Below, piece after piece: positions 24,886 to 31,654 of a stretch of 64,000 nucleotides of DNA. The position numbers and the translations under genes were made by a program. How positions within the stretch are numbered: position 1 is the first letter of the stretch; every line of letters begins with the position of its first letter. Below the pieces are notes generated by a model. That model was given only the letters and a program-made list of their open reading frames with translations. It did no database searches and was not told the origin of the DNA. Source of the stretch: Brevundimonas sp. AJA228-03 (GTDB taxonomy: Bacteria; Pseudomonadota; Alphaproteobacteria; Caulobacterales; Caulobacteraceae); contig NZ_CP059297.1 in assembly GCF_017795885.1 (NCBI RefSeq), positions 372,001 through 436,000 of the forward strand. The letters are read 5' to 3'.

Positions 24886-26718
24886 TCAACGCCGGGCGCG
24901 GGTCAGGGTTCCCGGTCGGATGACGGCATCGCTGCGCTCCAGATCCTGCGGGTCGGTGGGCCGAACGGCCTCGGGCGTGGCAAAGATCATGCGCGCGATC
25001 GTACCGCCACCCGGTGCCGCGATCACCTCGACCTCGCCGCGCAGTTGCCTGGCGAAGGCCCCCATCAGGGTCCGGCCGACACCGGCCTTCGCCATGGCCT
25101 CCTGCGGGCCCGGTCCGTCGTCCTGGACCTCCAGCACGCTGGTGTCGCCGTGGACCCGGAAACGGACCTGCAGCGCGCCGCCACGTCCAGTGAAGGCGTG
25201 CTTCTGCGCATTGGAGACCGCCTCGACCAGCCACAGGGCCATCGGCGCCAGCTTGTCGGGATCGACCACAAGGCTGTCGGCGTCGATCGAACTGGTGACC
25301 ACCGGGCCGCGACCGGATTCGGCGGCCACCAGCTGCCCCACCAGCTCATGGATGAAGTCGCGCGCGTCGGCGTAGCGGATGTCGTCGGACTGATAGAGCG
25401 TGCGGTAGATCAGGGCGAGCGCCGAGATCCGCTGGCGCGTGTCGCCCAGGGCCGCCCTGGCCGGTTCGTCCTTCAGCGACCGCTGCTGCATCGACAGCAG
25501 GGACGAGATGATCTGCAGGTTGTTCTTCACCCGGTGATGAATTTCGCGCATCAGCGCGTCCTTTTCCGCCAGGCTTTCGTTCAGCGAGCCGTCGCGGTTG
25601 GAAATCGCCGCTGCCAGACCGTCCAGGGTCGAGGCCAGCACGCGGATTTCCGAGGGGGCGCTGGCGGCCTGAACCGGACGCACAGAATAACGGCCTCGCG
25701 CATAGAGCGACGCGATCCGCTCCAGATAGCCCAGCCAGCGGATGACGATCCGCTCGGACACCAGCATGACCGCGGCGAAGGCCGTCAGCCATGCTGCCAG
25801 CGGCAGCAGGAGCACGCCGATCGGATTCAGCCGGGCCCAGGACAACAGTCCGGGCGACGGGGCCGACACCACGACATAGACATCGCGCCCGGCCAGGGCG
25901 GCACCGGCATAGTCGCGGTGCTCGCCGGTCGCGTCCCAGCCGTCGAAGGCCACCGACTCGCCCCGCCGCGCACGCTCGAGCCAGCCGAGAAGCGACGCCC
26001 CCCGCTGCAGGTCGAAGGCCCGGGCATCTGTGGCGACCAGCACCTGACCGTCTTCGTTCGTCAGCGCGGCCTGCGCCCCGGCGGGCAGCGACCGGTCATT
26101 GGTGTCCGGTTGAAGGTCCGTCAGAGAAAGAACGGCCGCCATGGCTCCGGCGAACACGCCGCGTGGCCGGTCCCAGCGTACGCCGACAATCAGGGCCGGT
26201 GTCGGGCTGACGTCGCGTGAGGCCCGGGCCACGGTCACAGGCTCGCCCCGCTGCAGGCGCCGGAACCAGGCGTCGTCGCCAAACCGGGCCGCCTCTGTGG
26301 CACCAGACAGACCACCGCCACAGACCGCCGTTCCCGAGGTGCCGATGCGATACAGCGCCTGAAAGCCTTCGACGCGATCGACCAGTGACGACAGGCGCTC
26401 CGAACAGGCCGGACCGGCGCCTTCAGGGGCCAGGGCGTCAAGCAGCACGGTCGCGGTGTCCAGCCTGACCCTGGCGGTCATGGCCGCGCGCACGGCCGCC
26501 TGCTGCAGGTCTGCCTGTCGATCGACCGACTGCCGCCGGAACTCCGCCTGGGCCTGGACCGCGCCGAGAACCAGGATCGGCAACAGGGCGATGGCCATGG
26601 CCATGCCCATCCGGAAGCGGATGCCCTGAAACCGGGGCGAACGGGTCAGGAACCGCTTCATCGAACGGGGCACGCGAGACGCGAGACGCTGAACCGCCGC
26701 AGGGCCGTTATCAGCCAC
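24886..26718 (-). CDS. phyK: Sensor histidine kinase of the general stress response (PhyK-like, HWE/HisKA_2 type)
   Basis: 610 residues. A transmembrane helix near residues 37-55, a large extracytoplasmic sensor region (about 60-290), a second helix near 300-325, then the cytoplasmic kinase with the HisKA_2 phosphoacceptor in EIHHRVKNNLQIISSLLSMQQ and an ATPase domain with EAVSNAQKHAF (N box) and DDGPGP (G1). It lies directly behind ecfG (4-nt gap), the position of PhyK in Caulobacter, so the likely role is phosphorylating PhyR in response to stress. The symbol rests mainly on context. Confidence 0.8.
   Translation of the reverse strand: MADNGPAAVQRLASRVPRSMKRFLTRSPRFQGIRFRMGMAMAIALLPILVLGAVQAQAEFRRQSVDRQADLQQAAVRAAMTARVRLDTATVLLDALAPEGAGPACSERLSSLVDRVEGFQALYRIGTSGTAVCGGGLSGATEAARFGDDAWFRRLQRGEPVTVARASRDVSPTPALIVGVRWDRPRGVFAGAMAAVLSLTDLQPDTNDRSLPAGAQAALTNEDGQVLVATDARAFDLQRGASLLGWLERARRGESVAFDGWDATGEHRDYAGAALAGRDVYVVVSAPSPGLLSWARLNPIGVLLLPLAAWLTAFAAVMLVSERIVIRWLGYLERIASLYARGRYSVRPVQAASAPSEIRVLASTLDGLAAAISNRDGSLNESLAEKDALMREIHHRVKNNLQIISSLLSMQQRSLKDEPARAALGDTRQRISALALIYRTLYQSDDIRYADARDFIHELVGQLVAAESGRGPVVTSSIDADSLVVDPDKLAPMALWLVEAVSNAQKHAFTGRGGALQVRFRVHGDTSVLEVQDDGPGPQEAMAKAGVGRTLMGAFARQLRGEVEVIAAPGGGTIARMIFATPEAVRPTDPQDLERSDAVIRPGTLTRARR
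24888..24912 (-). promoter_or_regulatory. EcfG-type promoter for the entericidin gene, inside the end of the kinase gene
   Basis: Minus-strand GGAAC (24912-24908), exactly 16 nt, then CGTT (24891-24888): a perfect EcfG/SigT match. It overlaps the last codons of the histidine kinase gene and points into the entericidin gene at 24832. Confidence 0.75.
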
Positions 26719-26722
26719 CCGC

Positions 26723-27340
26723 TCAGGCCTGTCGCGCGCGGCTCAGGCGGTCCGCGTCGGCCAGAATGGAACGCATCGCATCGCCCGCCGGGCGCCCGTC
26801 GCGACCGTAACCGCCACGGTCCAGCGTGGCCTGCAGCGCCTTGCGGGCGCGGCTGACCCGGCTCTTCACCGTACCGACCGCGCACTGGCAGATCTCGGCC
26901 GCCTCCTCATAGGCAAAGCCCCCGGCACCCACCAGGATCAGCGCCTCGCGCTGTTCTTCGGGCAGGGTGTTCAGCGCCTGACGCAGTTCATCCAGGGCCA
27001 CCGGCGCCTCAGGATCGTCCACGGCGACCAGGGTCCGCTCGGCGGCTTCCTGATCCAGCTGGGTCGAGCGCCACGACCGGCGCTTCTCGGAATAGAATTG
27101 GTTGCGCAGGATCATGAAGGTCCAGGCCTTCATATTGGTGCCCATCTGATAGCTGGCCCGGGCGTCCCAGGCCTTCATCATCGCGTCCTGCGCCAGGTCG
27201 TCCGCAGCCGTCGGGTCACCGGTCAGGGTCCGGGCGAAGGCGCGCAGATGCGGGATCAACTGGACCAGCTCGCGCTTGAAGCCTTCGTCATCGGCGGAGG
27301 GGGGCTTGGGCGCGGTCGAGCGCCGGTTGCCCACGGTCAC
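26723..27340 (-). CDS. ecfG: General stress sigma factor EcfG (SigT)
   Basis: 205 residues with the ECF sigma domains: region 2 (FARTLTGDPTAADDLAQDAM, and KAWTFMILRNQFYSEKRR for -10 recognition) and region 4 (LNTLPEEQREALILVGAGG with FAYEEAAEICQCAVGTVKSR for -35 recognition). The gene sits between nepR and the kinase, exactly as in other alphaproteobacterial EcfG loci. It directs transcription from GGAAC-N16/17-CGTT promoters, several of which occur in this window. NepR holds it inactive until PhyR is phosphorylated. Confidence 0.95.
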   Translation of the reverse strand: MTVGNRRSTAPKPPSADDEGFKRELVQLIPHLRAFARTLTGDPTAADDLAQDAMMKAWDARASYQMGTNMKAWTFMILRNQFYSEKRRSWRSTQLDQEAAERTLVAVDDPEAPVALDELRQALNTLPEEQREALILVGAGGFAYEEAAEICQCAVGTVKSRVSRARKALQATLDRGGYGRDGRPAGDAMRSILADADRLSRARQA

Positions 27341-27549
27341 ACCTTGTCTCCACCGGCCTTGCGCTCGTCAGCCCGACGCAGGATCTCCAGAAACTCGTCA
27401 GGGACCGGCTCGTTGACCACCTCGTCGAACAGATGCCGCAGCTTCACGCCGATGGCCTGCTGACGAAGGCGGGCTTCCTCCAGCAGGATTTCTCGGGAGC
27501 CGGATTTGCCTGCGCCGGGCTTGCGCCCCTGGTCGGGTGTGTCGATCAT
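27337..27549 (-). CDS. nepR: Anti-sigma factor NepR
   Basis: 70 residues. The conserved NepR core is KLRHLFDEVVNEPVPDEFLE, two helices that bind EcfG and also the sigma-like domain of PhyR; the N-terminus is flexible and basic. It overlaps ecfG by 4 bp and is the first gene of the ecfG operon. An exact EcfG promoter lies 79-103 nt upstream, so the operon is autoregulated. Confidence 0.92.
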   Translation of the reverse strand: MIDTPDQGRKPGAGKSGSREILLEEARLRQQAIGVKLRHLFDEVVNEPVPDEFLEILRRADERKAGGDKV

Positions 27550-27627
27550 GGAGTCCCGGTCGCCAATGTTGATCTCGATGGTGAAGGCGCGCCGACCGAC
27601 ACCGGTCTGTCGTTCTTCGACCCGTTG

Positions 27628-27652
27628 AACGTCGCGGGTTCACCCCGGTTCC
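27628..27652 (-). promoter_or_regulatory. EcfG promoter for nepR-ecfG
   Basis: Minus-strand GGAAC (27652-27648), 16 nt, CGTT (27631-27628). Exact consensus, 79 nt upstream of the nepR ATG. Its partner for phyR, facing the other way, is only 41 bp further on. Confidence 0.85.
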
Positions 27653-27693
27653 GGGCGTGACGGCATTTAATGGTCAAGCTGGCCAGTGTCACG

Positions 27694-27718
27694 GGAACCG
27701 TTGCAGCACCGAGACGTT
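27694..27718 (+). promoter_or_regulatory. EcfG promoter for phyR
   Basis: GGAAC (27694-27698), exactly 16 nt, CGTT (27715-27718), 61 nt before the phyR ATG. Together with the minus-strand copy, this makes a back-to-back autoregulated pair. Confidence 0.85.
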
Positions 27719-27779
27719 CTGACGTTAGGGTCCGCCCGGAAAACGGGCGGCAACACTGATTTCGTCGGGGACTATCTGA

Positions 27780-28574
27780 ATGAGCCTTCTGGCCAGACTT
27801 GCGCCGCATCTGCCCTATGTGCGCCGCTACGCGCGGGCCCTCACCGGCGACCAGGCGACGGGCGACAACTACGTCCGCGTCGCCCTGGAAGCCCTGGCGG
27901 CGGGCGAGCGCCAGCTGTCTCCGGACATGACGCCCCGCGTGGCCCTGTATAATGTTTTCCATGCCATCTGGTCCTCGACAGGTGCGCAGCTCGAGGACAT
28001 GAGTGGTCTGGACGTCACCGACGCCTCCAGCCGCCTGATGCGCATCGCCCCGAAATCGCGGCAGGCCTTCCTTCTGACCGCTCTGGAAGGCTTCACGCCA
28101 TCGGAAGCCGCGCAGATCCTGTCGTCCGACGCCCAGGAGGTCGAGCGCCTGATTGCCGACGCCCAGGCCGGGATCGATGCCGAACTGGCCACCGACGTCC
28201 TCATCATCGAGGACGAGGCGATCATTTCTGCAGATATCGAGAGCCTGGTCCGCGAACTGGGCCACAACGTCACCGCTACGGCGACGACCCATGACGAGGC
28301 GGTCGAGGCGGTCGCCCGTCATCGCCCGGGTCTGGTCCTGGCCGACATCCAGCTGGCCGATGGCTCGTCGGGCATCGATGCGGTCAAGGACATCCTGAAG
28401 CGGTTTGATGTGCCTGTCATCTTCATCACCGCCTTCCCCGAGCGGCTGCTCACCGGCGAACGGCCCGAGCCGACCTTCCTGATCACCAAGCCGTTCCAGC
28501 CGGAAACGGTGAAGGCGGCGATCAGCCAGGCCCTGTTCTTCCATCCGTCACGCCGGACCCGGGAAGCCGCCTGA
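27780..28574 (+). CDS. phyR: Anti-anti-sigma response regulator PhyR
   Basis: 264 residues with the unique PhyR layout: an N-terminal sigma-factor mimic (about 1-130; YARALTGDQATGDNYVRVAL, GFTPSEAAQIL) and a C-terminal receiver domain (about 138-255) with phospho-acceptor Asp in VLADIQLADG and conserved Lys in FLITKPFQPE. When phosphorylated, the mimic captures NepR and frees EcfG. It is divergent from nepR-ecfG with a 230-bp shared promoter region. Confidence 0.95.
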   Translation: MSLLARLAPHLPYVRRYARALTGDQATGDNYVRVALEALAAGERQLSPDMTPRVALYNVFHAIWSSTGAQLEDMSGLDVTDASSRLMRIAPKSRQAFLLTALEGFTPSEAAQILSSDAQEVERLIADAQAGIDAELATDVLIIEDEAIISADIESLVRELGHNVTATATTHDEAVEAVARHRPGLVLADIQLADGSSGIDAVKDILKRFDVPVIFITAFPERLLTGERPEPTFLITKPFQPETVKAAISQALFFHPSRRTREAA

Positions 28575-28600
28575 CGACAGGCGCCATTAGCGACTGAAAC

Positions 28601-28628
28601 AGCCCTGCCGGTGCGAACCGGCAGGGCT
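28601..28628 (+). terminator. Terminator-like hairpin after phyR
   Basis: Perfect 12-bp stem AGCCCTGCCGGT/ACCGGCAGGGCT closed by a GCGA tetraloop (GNRA class), 26 nt after the phyR stop. The following T-run is short (ACTTCGTT). Confidence 0.65.
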
Positions 28629-28649
28629 ACTTCGTTGGGCGCGACTGGA

Positions 28650-28913
28650 TCAATCAGGCGTCGGGGCCGTGGGCTGACCGGTGGCCGTGGTGGGCGAGTC
28701 AACGGACGATTCGGCGCTGGTGTTGACGCCCCTGGACGCCCCGCTGAAGAACAGGAAGACCACCGCGAAACCGACGAGCGTCAGGGCGACGGCAATGCCC
28801 ATCTCGATCGAGATGCGGCGACCGCCCTTGCCCTGCTTCGTATACTGCGCCTCGACCGGGCGGCCTTCGTGAACAGCGTCGGCGGCTTCGGAATGGGGAT
28901 CGTGGTGGGACAT
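28650..28913 (-). CDS. Small single-helix membrane protein of the general stress locus
   Basis: 87 residues, starting MSHHDPHSEAADAVHEG, then a basic stretch (KQGKGGRRISIE) and one transmembrane helix (MGIAVALTLVGFAVVFLFFS), and a Ser/Thr/Pro-rich C-terminal tail. It is topologically N-in/C-out by the positive-inside rule. No family is recognised. An exact EcfG promoter lies 39-63 nt upstream, which makes it a likely member of the stress regulon. It converges on phyR. Confidence 0.7.
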   Translation of the reverse strand: MSHHDPHSEAADAVHEGRPVEAQYTKQGKGGRRISIEMGIAVALTLVGFAVVFLFFSGASRGVNTSAESSVDSPTTATGQPTAPTPD

Positions 28914-28951
28914 GCAGGGCTCCGGCATCCTGGGGAAGGGATCGCAGAGGC

Positions 28952-28976
28952 AACGTCGTCGAAACGTCGGCGTTCC
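28952..28976 (-). promoter_or_regulatory. EcfG promoter for the small membrane protein
   Basis: Minus-strand GGAAC (28976-28972), 16 nt, CGTT (28955-28952): exact consensus, pointing at the gene that starts at 28913. Confidence 0.75.
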
Positions 28977-29022
28977 TGACCCTGTCGTCATTCGCCGACG
29001 CACGAAAAGGATGAGACGAGGC

Positions 29023-29047
29023 GGAACCGTCCTGGCCCGCCGCGGTT
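29023..29047 (+). promoter_or_regulatory. EcfG-like promoter for a candidate small RNA
   Basis: GGAAC (29023-29027), 16 nt, then GGTT (29044-29047). This has one difference from CGTT in the least conserved -10 position. It is followed at once by the C-rich transcript described at 29053-29170. Confidence 0.6.
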
Positions 29048-29052
29048 ATCAC

Positions 29053-29170
29053 CTTGCGGAGGCGGCGACGCCCCCTGACATGGATCGGCCACATGCCGGT
29101 CCTTGCTGCCTCCGCGCCTCATTCCCGATGATGCCAACTTCAAGGGCGACCCTGACCGGTCGCCTTTTTC
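29053..29170 (+). ncRNA. Candidate stress-induced small RNA, GsrN-like
   Basis: About 118 nt between an EcfG-like promoter and a strong terminator, with no convincing ORF. Structure read from the sequence: an outer 8-bp stem (29056-29063 with 29108-29115), an inner 8-bp stem including one U-G pair (29082-29089 with 29095-29102, loop CACAT), and an exposed run of five Cs at 29071-29075 (GACGCCCCCTGAC). C-rich loops that bind target mRNAs are the known feature of GsrN, the SigT-dependent sRNA of Caulobacter. The 5' end is estimated from the promoter; expression is not proven. Confidence 0.6.
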
Positions 29171-29173
29171 TTT
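29145..29173 (+). terminator. Rho-independent terminator of the candidate sRNA
   Basis: Perfect 7-bp stem GGCGACC/GGTCGCC, loop CTGACC, then TTTTTCTTT. No protein gene on this strand precedes it after the phyR terminator, so it needs another transcript to end, which supports the sRNA. Confidence 0.85.
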
Positions 29174-29233
29174 GGCCTGAAGGCCGTGCTGCGCCATGAT
29201 GGGTCTGCAAAAGAAACCAGCCGGGAGACGACC

Positions 29234-30253
29234 ATGACCCTGATGAACCGACAGTGGGTACTGCGCCAGAGGCCGCAAGGGCTGGTGCAGGACGCCGATC
29301 TGGAACTGGTCTCCGGCCCGGTGCCGGAACTGGGCGACGGTCAGGTCCTGATCCGCACCATCTATCTGTCCCTCGACCCGACCAACCGCACCTGGATGAA
29401 CGACGCCGTCGGCTATCTCCCGCCCGTCGGCCTGGGCGAAGTCATGCGCGGCCTGACCCTGGGCGTGGTCGAGCAGTCGCGATCGGAGCGGTTCAGCGTG
29501 GGCGACATCGTCTCGACCGCCATGGGCGGCTGGGGCGACTATGGCGTGGTGGCCGACAGCGGCGTGTCGAAAGTCCACCGCGCGCCCGGCCTGCCGCTGA
29601 CGGCACATATGTCGGTCATGGGCATGACCGGCATGACCGCCTATTTCGGCGTCACCGACGTGCTGCGGCCCGAACCCGGCCAGACCATGGTCATCTCCGC
29701 CGCCGCCGGGGCCGTCGGCTCGATCGCCGGCCAGGTCGCCAGGCAGCGAGGTGCGCGCGTCATCGGCATCGCGGGCGGACCCGACAAATGCCGCTGGCTG
29801 GTCGACGAACTCGGCTTCGACGGGGCGGTCGACTACAAGAACGAGGACGTGGGCGAGGCGCTGGACCGGCTGTGCCCGGACGGCATCGACCTGAATTTCG
29901 AGAACGTCGGCGGCGACATCATGATCGCGGTCTGGAACCGGCTGAACCTCAGGGCCCGGATGGCCGTGTGCGGCATGGTCTCGGCCTACAACGCCACCAA
30001 ACGTCCGCCGTCGCCCGATCTGAGCCGTCTGATCACGCACCGGATGACGGTTCAGGGCTTCCTGGTGATGGACTATGCGCCGCGCGCGCGAGAAATGGTC
30101 GCCGAACTCGGTCCCTGGCTGGCGTCCGGCAAGGTCAAGTGGAAGGTCCATGTCGACCACGGCCTGGAGGGGGCCGTGACCTCGCTCAACCGTCTGTTCA
30201 CGGGCGACCACGACGGCAAGCTGCTGGTCCGCGTCTCCGAAGAACCCGCCTGA
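29234..30253 (+). CDS. NADP-dependent oxidoreductase of the CurA/leukotriene B4 dehydrogenase type (MDR family)
   Basis: 339 residues. Typical opening (NRQWVLRQRPQGLVQDADLEL), IRTIYLSLDPTNRTWMND, GMTGMTAYFGVTDV and the cofactor loop SAAAGAVGSIAGQVARQRGA. It lacks the zinc ligands of classical alcohol dehydrogenases, as expected for the quinone reductase/CurA group that reduces alkenal or alkenone double bonds with NADPH. Start ATG 29234. Its stop overlaps the start of the next gene by 1 nt, so the two are translationally coupled. Confidence 0.9.
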   Translation: MTLMNRQWVLRQRPQGLVQDADLELVSGPVPELGDGQVLIRTIYLSLDPTNRTWMNDAVGYLPPVGLGEVMRGLTLGVVEQSRSERFSVGDIVSTAMGGWGDYGVVADSGVSKVHRAPGLPLTAHMSVMGMTGMTAYFGVTDVLRPEPGQTMVISAAAGAVGSIAGQVARQRGARVIGIAGGPDKCRWLVDELGFDGAVDYKNEDVGEALDRLCPDGIDLNFENVGGDIMIAVWNRLNLRARMAVCGMVSAYNATKRPPSPDLSRLITHRMTVQGFLVMDYAPRAREMVAELGPWLASGKVKWKVHVDHGLEGAVTSLNRLFTGDHDGKLLVRVSEEPA

Positions 30254-30660
30254 TGGCCGATCCCCTGCACGTCCATTTCGAGGATCTGGAGATCGGGCAG
30301 GTCCTGCAACTCGGAGCCTGCGCGGTCGATGAGACGGCCATCGACGTGTTCGTGACCCATTTCGCGCCCGGCTGGGACCTGGCCTACGGCGCGCCCGACG
30401 CCCTGGTCTATGCCCTGTGGAGCCGGCTGCAGTCGGACAAGTCCGCCGGCTGGGCCCAGTCCAAGCTGCTGGCGGTGGACGGCCTGCGCTACATGCGCAA
30501 TCCGCCTGCGGGCGAACTGCTTCGCGGCCGCATGACGGTGATGGGCAAGGATCCCGTCGGCGACGAAAAGGGCATCGTCATCGCCCAGCACGACCTGCTC
30601 GACGAAGGCGGCCGGCTGGTGTTCTCGTGCCTGACGCGCGGGCTGTTCGTGCGGCGGTAG
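30253..30660 (+). CDS. MaoC-like hot-dog fold protein
   Basis: 135 residues. The opening VHFEDLEIGQVLQLGACAVD is the usual start of MaoC dehydratase-like hot-dog proteins, with 'F-x-D-x-x-x-G' and an N-terminal strand; the middle FVTHFAPGWDLAYG has the expected acid/His region but no clean catalytic Asp-His pair. It is coupled to the CurA-like gene (TGATG overlap), so it may hydrate or process the same acyl substrate. Function tentative. Confidence 0.75.
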   Translation: MADPLHVHFEDLEIGQVLQLGACAVDETAIDVFVTHFAPGWDLAYGAPDALVYALWSRLQSDKSAGWAQSKLLAVDGLRYMRNPPAGELLRGRMTVMGKDPVGDEKGIVIAQHDLLDEGGRLVFSCLTRGLFVRR

Positions 30661-30668
30661 GCACAGCC

Positions 30669-30696
30669 TTCTCCCTCCCCCTTGGGGGAGGGAGAA
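30669..30696. repeat. CTCCCTCCCCC hairpin element between convergent genes
   Basis: TTCTCCCTCCCCC and GGGGGAGGGAGAA make a perfect 13-bp stem with a tiny TT loop, between the ends of the MaoC-like gene and sapC. It may act as a two-way transcription stop. Confidence 0.75.
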
Positions 30697-30713
30697 ACAT
30701 CGTTGCTCGTGGC

Positions 30714-31517
30714 TCAGGCGTTCGCTGCGGTCGGCATTTCGGCCGCGCGCTGGAAGGCGAGCGCGATCAGACGGTCCCAGCCCAGCAGCGACACCAGGTG
30801 GGCATAGATCTGGCCCAGGGCACCGTTGTCGCGCAGCTCGGCCAGCTTCTCGGGCGAAAGCGCCTTCAGCTTCTCTTCCGATACGGCGAAATAGTCGGCC
30901 AGCTTCTGCGGTTGTCCGGGATTACCCTTCTCATCACGCGGCGTGAACACGGCCTCGCGCACATCGAACAGGTCGAGTTCGGTCAGCAGGGCGACGAAGC
31001 TGTCGGTGCGCTGACGCTCCTGCTCGAAATTGTTGCAGAACTCCATGGCCTGGGTGACGTATTCGGTCGGCTGGCCGTTCTCGAACAGCGGCACGCTTCC
31101 GCCTTCGGCGATGAACGGTGCCGCGCGATCGATGCACAGGATCAGACGGCCTTGCCCGGCATCGTTGGCGAACACGAACGGATAGCGGCGAACATAGGCA
31201 GGAATATAGGCCTCGGGACGGAAATCACCGGCCGGGCTGACGTACAGGTTCTCGCCCTGGCGCAGGCCCATCACGGCGCACGGCTGTTTGGTCTCGCCCA
31301 GGAAGACGATCGGATAGGACAGGGCGCCGGGCGCGAACTCCGTCACGGTCATCGGCACGACGTGAGACGCGCCGACGAAGGCATAGGGCTTGTCCAGGGC
31401 ATTGACGCCCAGGGTACCGTGCAACTCGGCCGACAGCGGCTGCGGCTGCGAATAGAACAGGACGTTGCCGTCCAGCTGGGGCATGCCGTTCGGTGCGGGC
31501 GTGGTGGTGTCGGTCAT
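30714..31517 (-). CDS. SapC-family protein
   Basis: 267 residues. SapC hallmarks: YAFVGASHVVPMTVTEF, SYPIVFLGETKQPCAVMGL, ENLYVSPAGDFRPEAYIPAY and YVRRYPFVF. In related bacteria SapC genes lie near TonB receptors and tryptophan-halogenase-like genes and are linked to nutrient uptake, but biochemical function is not known. Here a TonB-dependent receptor lies immediately upstream in the same direction, 137 nt away. No signal peptide. Confidence 0.88.
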   Translation of the reverse strand: MTDTTTPAPNGMPQLDGNVLFYSQPQPLSAELHGTLGVNALDKPYAFVGASHVVPMTVTEFAPGALSYPIVFLGETKQPCAVMGLRQGENLYVSPAGDFRPEAYIPAYVRRYPFVFANDAGQGRLILCIDRAAPFIAEGGSVPLFENGQPTEYVTQAMEFCNNFEQERQRTDSFVALLTELDLFDVREAVFTPRDEKGNPGQPQKLADYFAVSEEKLKALSPEKLAELRDNGALGQIYAHLVSLLGWDRLIALAFQRAAEMPTAANA

Positions 31518-31654
31518 GGACGCGGGCTCTGGAATTGCAGGAAGGCGCGCTTCTAGCCGAACACGCCGGTTCGGGCAAACGCGTGCACAGGACCGACGCC
31601 GGATTCATCCGGAAGGGCATTTTGCAACGCTGTTTTTCCCCCGGCGATCACGGT

